DNA from: an uncultured Collinsella sp.
GTDB lineage: Bacteria > Actinomycetota > Coriobacteriia > Coriobacteriales > Coriobacteriaceae
Length of the DNA: 64,000 bases
Direction: 5' to 3'
Assembly (NCBI GenBank): GCA_958437935.1
Contig: CAUBPS010000010.1
Location: forward strand, 1-64,000
In this document: positions 62,169 to 64,000 of the stretch, in pieces
How the letters are laid out: each line of letters begins with the position of its first letter
Numbering within the stretch: the stretch's first letter is position 1
Program-made: the position numbers and the translations under genes
The notes under the pieces: generated by a model
Told to the model about the DNA's origin: nothing
What the model saw: only the letters and a program-made list of their open reading frames with translations
Databases searched by the model: none

Positions 62169-62210
62169 CGGGCGGGTGTTTGGCGCATGGCGTCGACCCC
62201 GCCCGTTTTT
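62169..62210 (+). terminator. Rho-independent terminator downstream of tgt
   Basis: CGGGCGGG at 62169-62176 pairs with CCCGCCCG at 62198-62205, followed by TTTTT. It lies 23 bases before the LOG-family start, leaving little room for a separate promoter, so read-through or a promoter overlapping the hairpin is possible. Confidence 0.7.
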
Positions 62211-62232
62211 CTTTTTCTCGATAGGAGTACCC

Positions 62233-62991
62233 ATGATTAAGAACGAGAATGTCGAGGGCGAGCCTGCCTACGACGAGACGTACCGCCGCGGCCCCGTGTT
62301 CATGCGCGGCCCCATGATTCCTAAGGACAACACCTACGCCAACCTGCTGGCGCCCGAGGAGTCGACCGACTGGCTGCATGCCGACCCCTGGCGCGTGCTG
62401 CGCATTCAGGCAGAGTTTGTCGACGGCTTTGGCGCGCTTGCCGAGCTCGGGCCCGCGGTGACCATCTTCGGCAGCGCCCGCACGCCCAAGACCGATCCGC
62501 TCTACAAGGCGGCGCGCGCGGTCGGTCGCAAGATTGCGCAACGTGGCGTGGCGGTCATCACCGGTGGCGGCCCCGGCATCATGGAAGCGGCCAACAGGGG
62601 AGCGGCGAGTGTCAACGGCAAGTCAGTTGGCCTGGGCATTGAGTTGCCGCACGAGCAGGGGCTCAATAAATACGTGAACCTCGGCATGGACTTCCGTTAC
62701 TTCTTTGTGCGCAAGACCATGTTCGTCAAATACAGCTCGGGTGCTATCGTGTTTCCCGGCGGTTTTGGCACGCTCGACGAGATGTTCGAGGTGCTCACGC
62801 TGGTGCAGACGCACAAGGTCAAGCGCATGCCGCTTGTGCTGGTGGGTACCGAGTACTGGCAGGGCCTGTTCGACTGGCTCAACGGCCCGGTGATGGATGC
62901 CGGTATGATCAGCCCGCTCGATCCCGAGCTCGTACACATCACCGACGACCTCAACGAGGCCGTCGACATTGCCCTGAGCGGGCTGATGTAG
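62233..62991 (+). CDS. LOG-family (TIGR00730) nucleotide phosphoribohydrolase-like protein
   Basis: A 252-residue Rossmann-fold protein of the Lonely Guy family, whose characterised members hydrolyse nucleoside 5'-monophosphates such as cytokinin ribotides. Signatures are ITGGGPGIMEAANRGA near 112-127 and FPGGFGTLDEMFE near 175-187, the PGGxGTxxE catalytic motif. An N-terminal extension of about 60 residues (YRRGPVFMRGPM and following) precedes the core, as in many bacterial members. The ATG at 62233 has ATAGGAG seven bases upstream. Substrate in this organism is not predictable. Confidence 0.92.
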   Translation: MIKNENVEGEPAYDETYRRGPVFMRGPMIPKDNTYANLLAPEESTDWLHADPWRVLRIQAEFVDGFGALAELGPAVTIFGSARTPKTDPLYKAARAVGRKIAQRGVAVITGGGPGIMEAANRGAASVNGKSVGLGIELPHEQGLNKYVNLGMDFRYFFVRKTMFVKYSSGAIVFPGGFGTLDEMFEVLTLVQTHKVKRMPLVLVGTEYWQGLFDWLNGPVMDAGMISPLDPELVHITDDLNEAVDIALSGLM

Positions 62992-63027
62992 ATCAATCGT
63001 GCCCACGCGACATGAATACGCATGGCA

Positions 63028-63055
63028 ATCTGATGTTATTTAACATCAGATTGCC
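63028..63055. promoter_or_regulatory. Palindromic operator upstream of the toxin-antitoxin genes
   Basis: AATCTGATGTTATTTAACATCAGATT is a perfect 26-base palindrome centred near 63041, about 50 bases before the RelB-like start, followed by a TATACT hexamer. It lacks a U-tract; an autoregulatory site for the antitoxin-toxin complex is the likely reading. Confidence 0.65.
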
Positions 63056-63104
63056 ATTTATATTGGGTATACTGGTGTAAAAGACGAGGGCGAGGAGGTC
63101 GCAA

Positions 63105-63404
63105 ATGTCTACAGCAACAGTTAAGCCTACGACGGTTCGAATCGAAGAGGGGCTCAAGGAGCAGGCGACTGAGTTCTTGGATTCGGTCGGCCTCAGCCTC
63201 AATTCCTATCTCAATCTTGCCGTTCGGCAGCTGGTAAATCAGCGAAAGATTCCTTTTGAGATTGTAGGAAGGGCGGAGGTGCCCAACGAGGCGACGAGGC
63301 GTGCCATGGTGATCGCCGAGGCTCATGAGTTGGGGATTTTGCCGGACGATAGCCTGTCATTCAATAACGCTGATGAGCTTATGTCATTCCTCGATGAGGA
63401 ATAG
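63105..63404 (+). CDS. RelB/DinJ-family antitoxin
   Basis: A 99-residue ribbon-helix-helix protein (TVRIEEGLKEQATEFLDSVGLSLNSYLNLAVRQLV) with the DinJ/RelB N-terminal DNA-binding pattern and a C-terminal acidic segment (ADELMSFLDEE) that would wrap the toxin. It should repress its own operon through the palindrome upstream. The start ATG at 63105 follows GAGGAGG-type sequence (GGCGAGGAGG). The toxin gene begins 2 bases after its stop. Confidence 0.9.
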   Translation: MSTATVKPTTVRIEEGLKEQATEFLDSVGLSLNSYLNLAVRQLVNQRKIPFEIVGRAEVPNEATRRAMVIAEAHELGILPDDSLSFNNADELMSFLDEE

Positions 63405-63406
63405 CG

Positions 63407-63715
63407 ATGTTCGAGATTAAAGTCGAGGCTCAATTTAAGGTGGACTACAAACGAACGATGCGCATGCATCCGCAGCTAAAAAGTGAGTTTAAAGCGGCGG
63501 TTGCAGAGCTTGTGGCTCATGGGTCACTTCCGGCGGAGTATGGCGCCCACGAGCTCTCAAACCCGGGCGGAAACTACAACGGCCACATCGATTTCCACCT
63601 ATCCGATGGCTTGGTCGATGTGGTCGTTCTTTATCTTCCCCATAAGACTAACCCAGCGATTAGGCTGGTGAGAATGGGCACTCATCAGGAGCTGTTTCAG
63701 GGTCCGCTGGGCTGA
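63407..63715 (+). CDS. YafQ-family mRNA interferase toxin
   Basis: A 102-residue RelE-superfamily toxin that cleaves mRNA on the ribosome. Aligned by eye to YafQ it keeps the catalytic histidines and aspartate: AHELSN (His near 48), DFHLSDGLVD (His and Asp near 64-70) and MGTHQELF (His near 92, Phe near 96). The core residue spacing is that of an active toxin. It directly follows the RelB/DinJ antitoxin and is followed at 63729 by a palindromic repeat. Confidence 0.9.
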   Translation: MFEIKVEAQFKVDYKRTMRMHPQLKSEFKAAVAELVAHGSLPAEYGAHELSNPGGNYNGHIDFHLSDGLVDVVVLYLPHKTNPAIRLVRMGTHQELFQGPLG

Positions 63716-63728
63716 TCGCCGATTTCCA

Positions 63729-63795
63729 AGTTGCGGTGGAATAGGGATTGATTGGCGGCTGATAAGCCAAAAACAGTCCCTATTCCACCGCAACT
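63729..63795. repeat. Palindromic intergenic repeat, TTGCGGTG family, copy 3
   Basis: AGTTGCGGTGGAATAGGGA and TCCCTATTCCACCGCAACT form a perfect 19-bp stem with further pairing inside (TTGGC/GCCAA). It lies between the toxin gene and the convergent degV-like gene, 14 bases past which that gene ends. Confidence 0.85.
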
Positions 63796-63808
63796 GATGT
63801 GGGCGTCC

Positions 63809-64000
63809 CTAGCGAGTTGGCTGGTAGCGGGGGCAGTAGCTGATGGCGATGGCATCGACGCCCACGTGGGTCGCGATGGTGCAGCCGATGGGGCCGGTGC
63901 CGGCGTCCACGTAGTCCTGGCCTGCGAGCGCCTCGTTGACAAGTTCCTGCTCCTCGGCGGCGCCGGTCGTGAGCACGCGCACACTGGAGCCCGGGTGCTC
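63809..64000 (-). CDS. DegV-family protein, C-terminal fragment cut by the window edge
   Basis: The last 63 residues of a minus-strand gene that continues beyond the right edge. It reads SVRVLTTGAAEEQELVNEAL and TGPIGCTIATHVGVDAIAIS, ending RYQPTR; the final region corresponds to the GSHTGPGT strand-turn of DegV/FakB proteins, with the variant ATHVGVDA. Fatty-acid binding is the likely role. The stop is TAG at 63809-63811. The other DegV gene (48831) is not a close match in this segment. Confidence 0.72.
   Translation of the reverse strand, partial: EHPGSSVRVLTTGAAEEQELVNEALAGQDYVDAGTGPIGCTIATHVGVDAIAISYCPRYQPTR

Noticed and set aside
63697..63984. A 95-codon minus-strand frame at the right edge.
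   Set aside because: It overlaps the DegV C-terminal frame in another phase, crosses the palindromic repeat and has no motif; the DegV reading has clear family sequence.

Overview
The window is high-GC, densely coded chromosomal DNA. Its gene content and protein style (YerC/TrpR-like regulator, DUF4430 surface proteins, QueH, class III FBPase, a bile-acid-type SDR) fit a Coriobacteriia gut anaerobe, most probably Collinsella. That placement is inference from protein families, not from a marker-gene search. No rRNA, tRNA, CRISPR array, prophage or intact transposase gene was seen.

Layout. 0.1-8.2 kb: small holin-like membrane protein, YerC-type regulator, then the AddB-like/AddA-like recombination nuclease pair. 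8.2-10.3 kb: DUF3284 protein and an AT-richer MFS transporter that looks acquired. 10.3-18.1 kb: dnaE, a SWIM/SNF2 helicase and a superoxide-reductase-like protein. 18.2-22.6 kb: an NAD-synthetase-like protein with degenerate active sites, then ruvC-ruvA-ruvB, start/stop-overlapped and preceded by a LexA-type SOS box. 22.7-28.6 kb: fhs, small Cys-rich and membrane proteins, a CDF metal transporter and a zinc-ribbon protein. 28.6-29.8 kb: gene-poor, holding a candidate convergent small-RNA/small-peptide locus and a shortened HTH gene. 29.8-34.4 kb: PH-like protein, exported PI-PLC and two paralogous lipoproteins. 34.8-40.2 kb: fchA-folD (with fhs they cover formyl- to methylene-THF chemistry), a C69 dipeptidase, a phasin-like protein and UbiB. 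40.3-45.4 kb: a cobalamin riboswitch followed by two overlapping genes for DUF4430 surface proteins, a candidate B12-regulated corrinoid-binding surface system. 45.4-54.6 kb: two GtrA proteins, FBPase III, DegV, a TIM-barrel protein, a tiny membrane protein, an rRNA m5C methyltransferase and a MetRS-like ligase. 54.7-64 kb: zincin-like membrane protein, queH-queA, a tail-anchored coiled-coil protein, an SDR resembling 12alpha-hydroxysteroid dehydrogenase, tgt, a LOG-family protein, a RelB/YafQ-type toxin-antitoxin pair and the C-terminal end of a second DegV gene.

The least explained material is intergenic. There are three families of structured repeats: three ~66-nt hairpins with a conserved TTGCGGTG/CACCGCAA foot; two ~150-nt elements just after the queA and SDR stop codons whose stems differ in sequence but keep pairing; and REP-like GGGGAC palindromes. 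With the riboswitch-controlled DUF4430 pair and the 28.7-29.0 kb small locus, these are the best candidates for undescribed biology.
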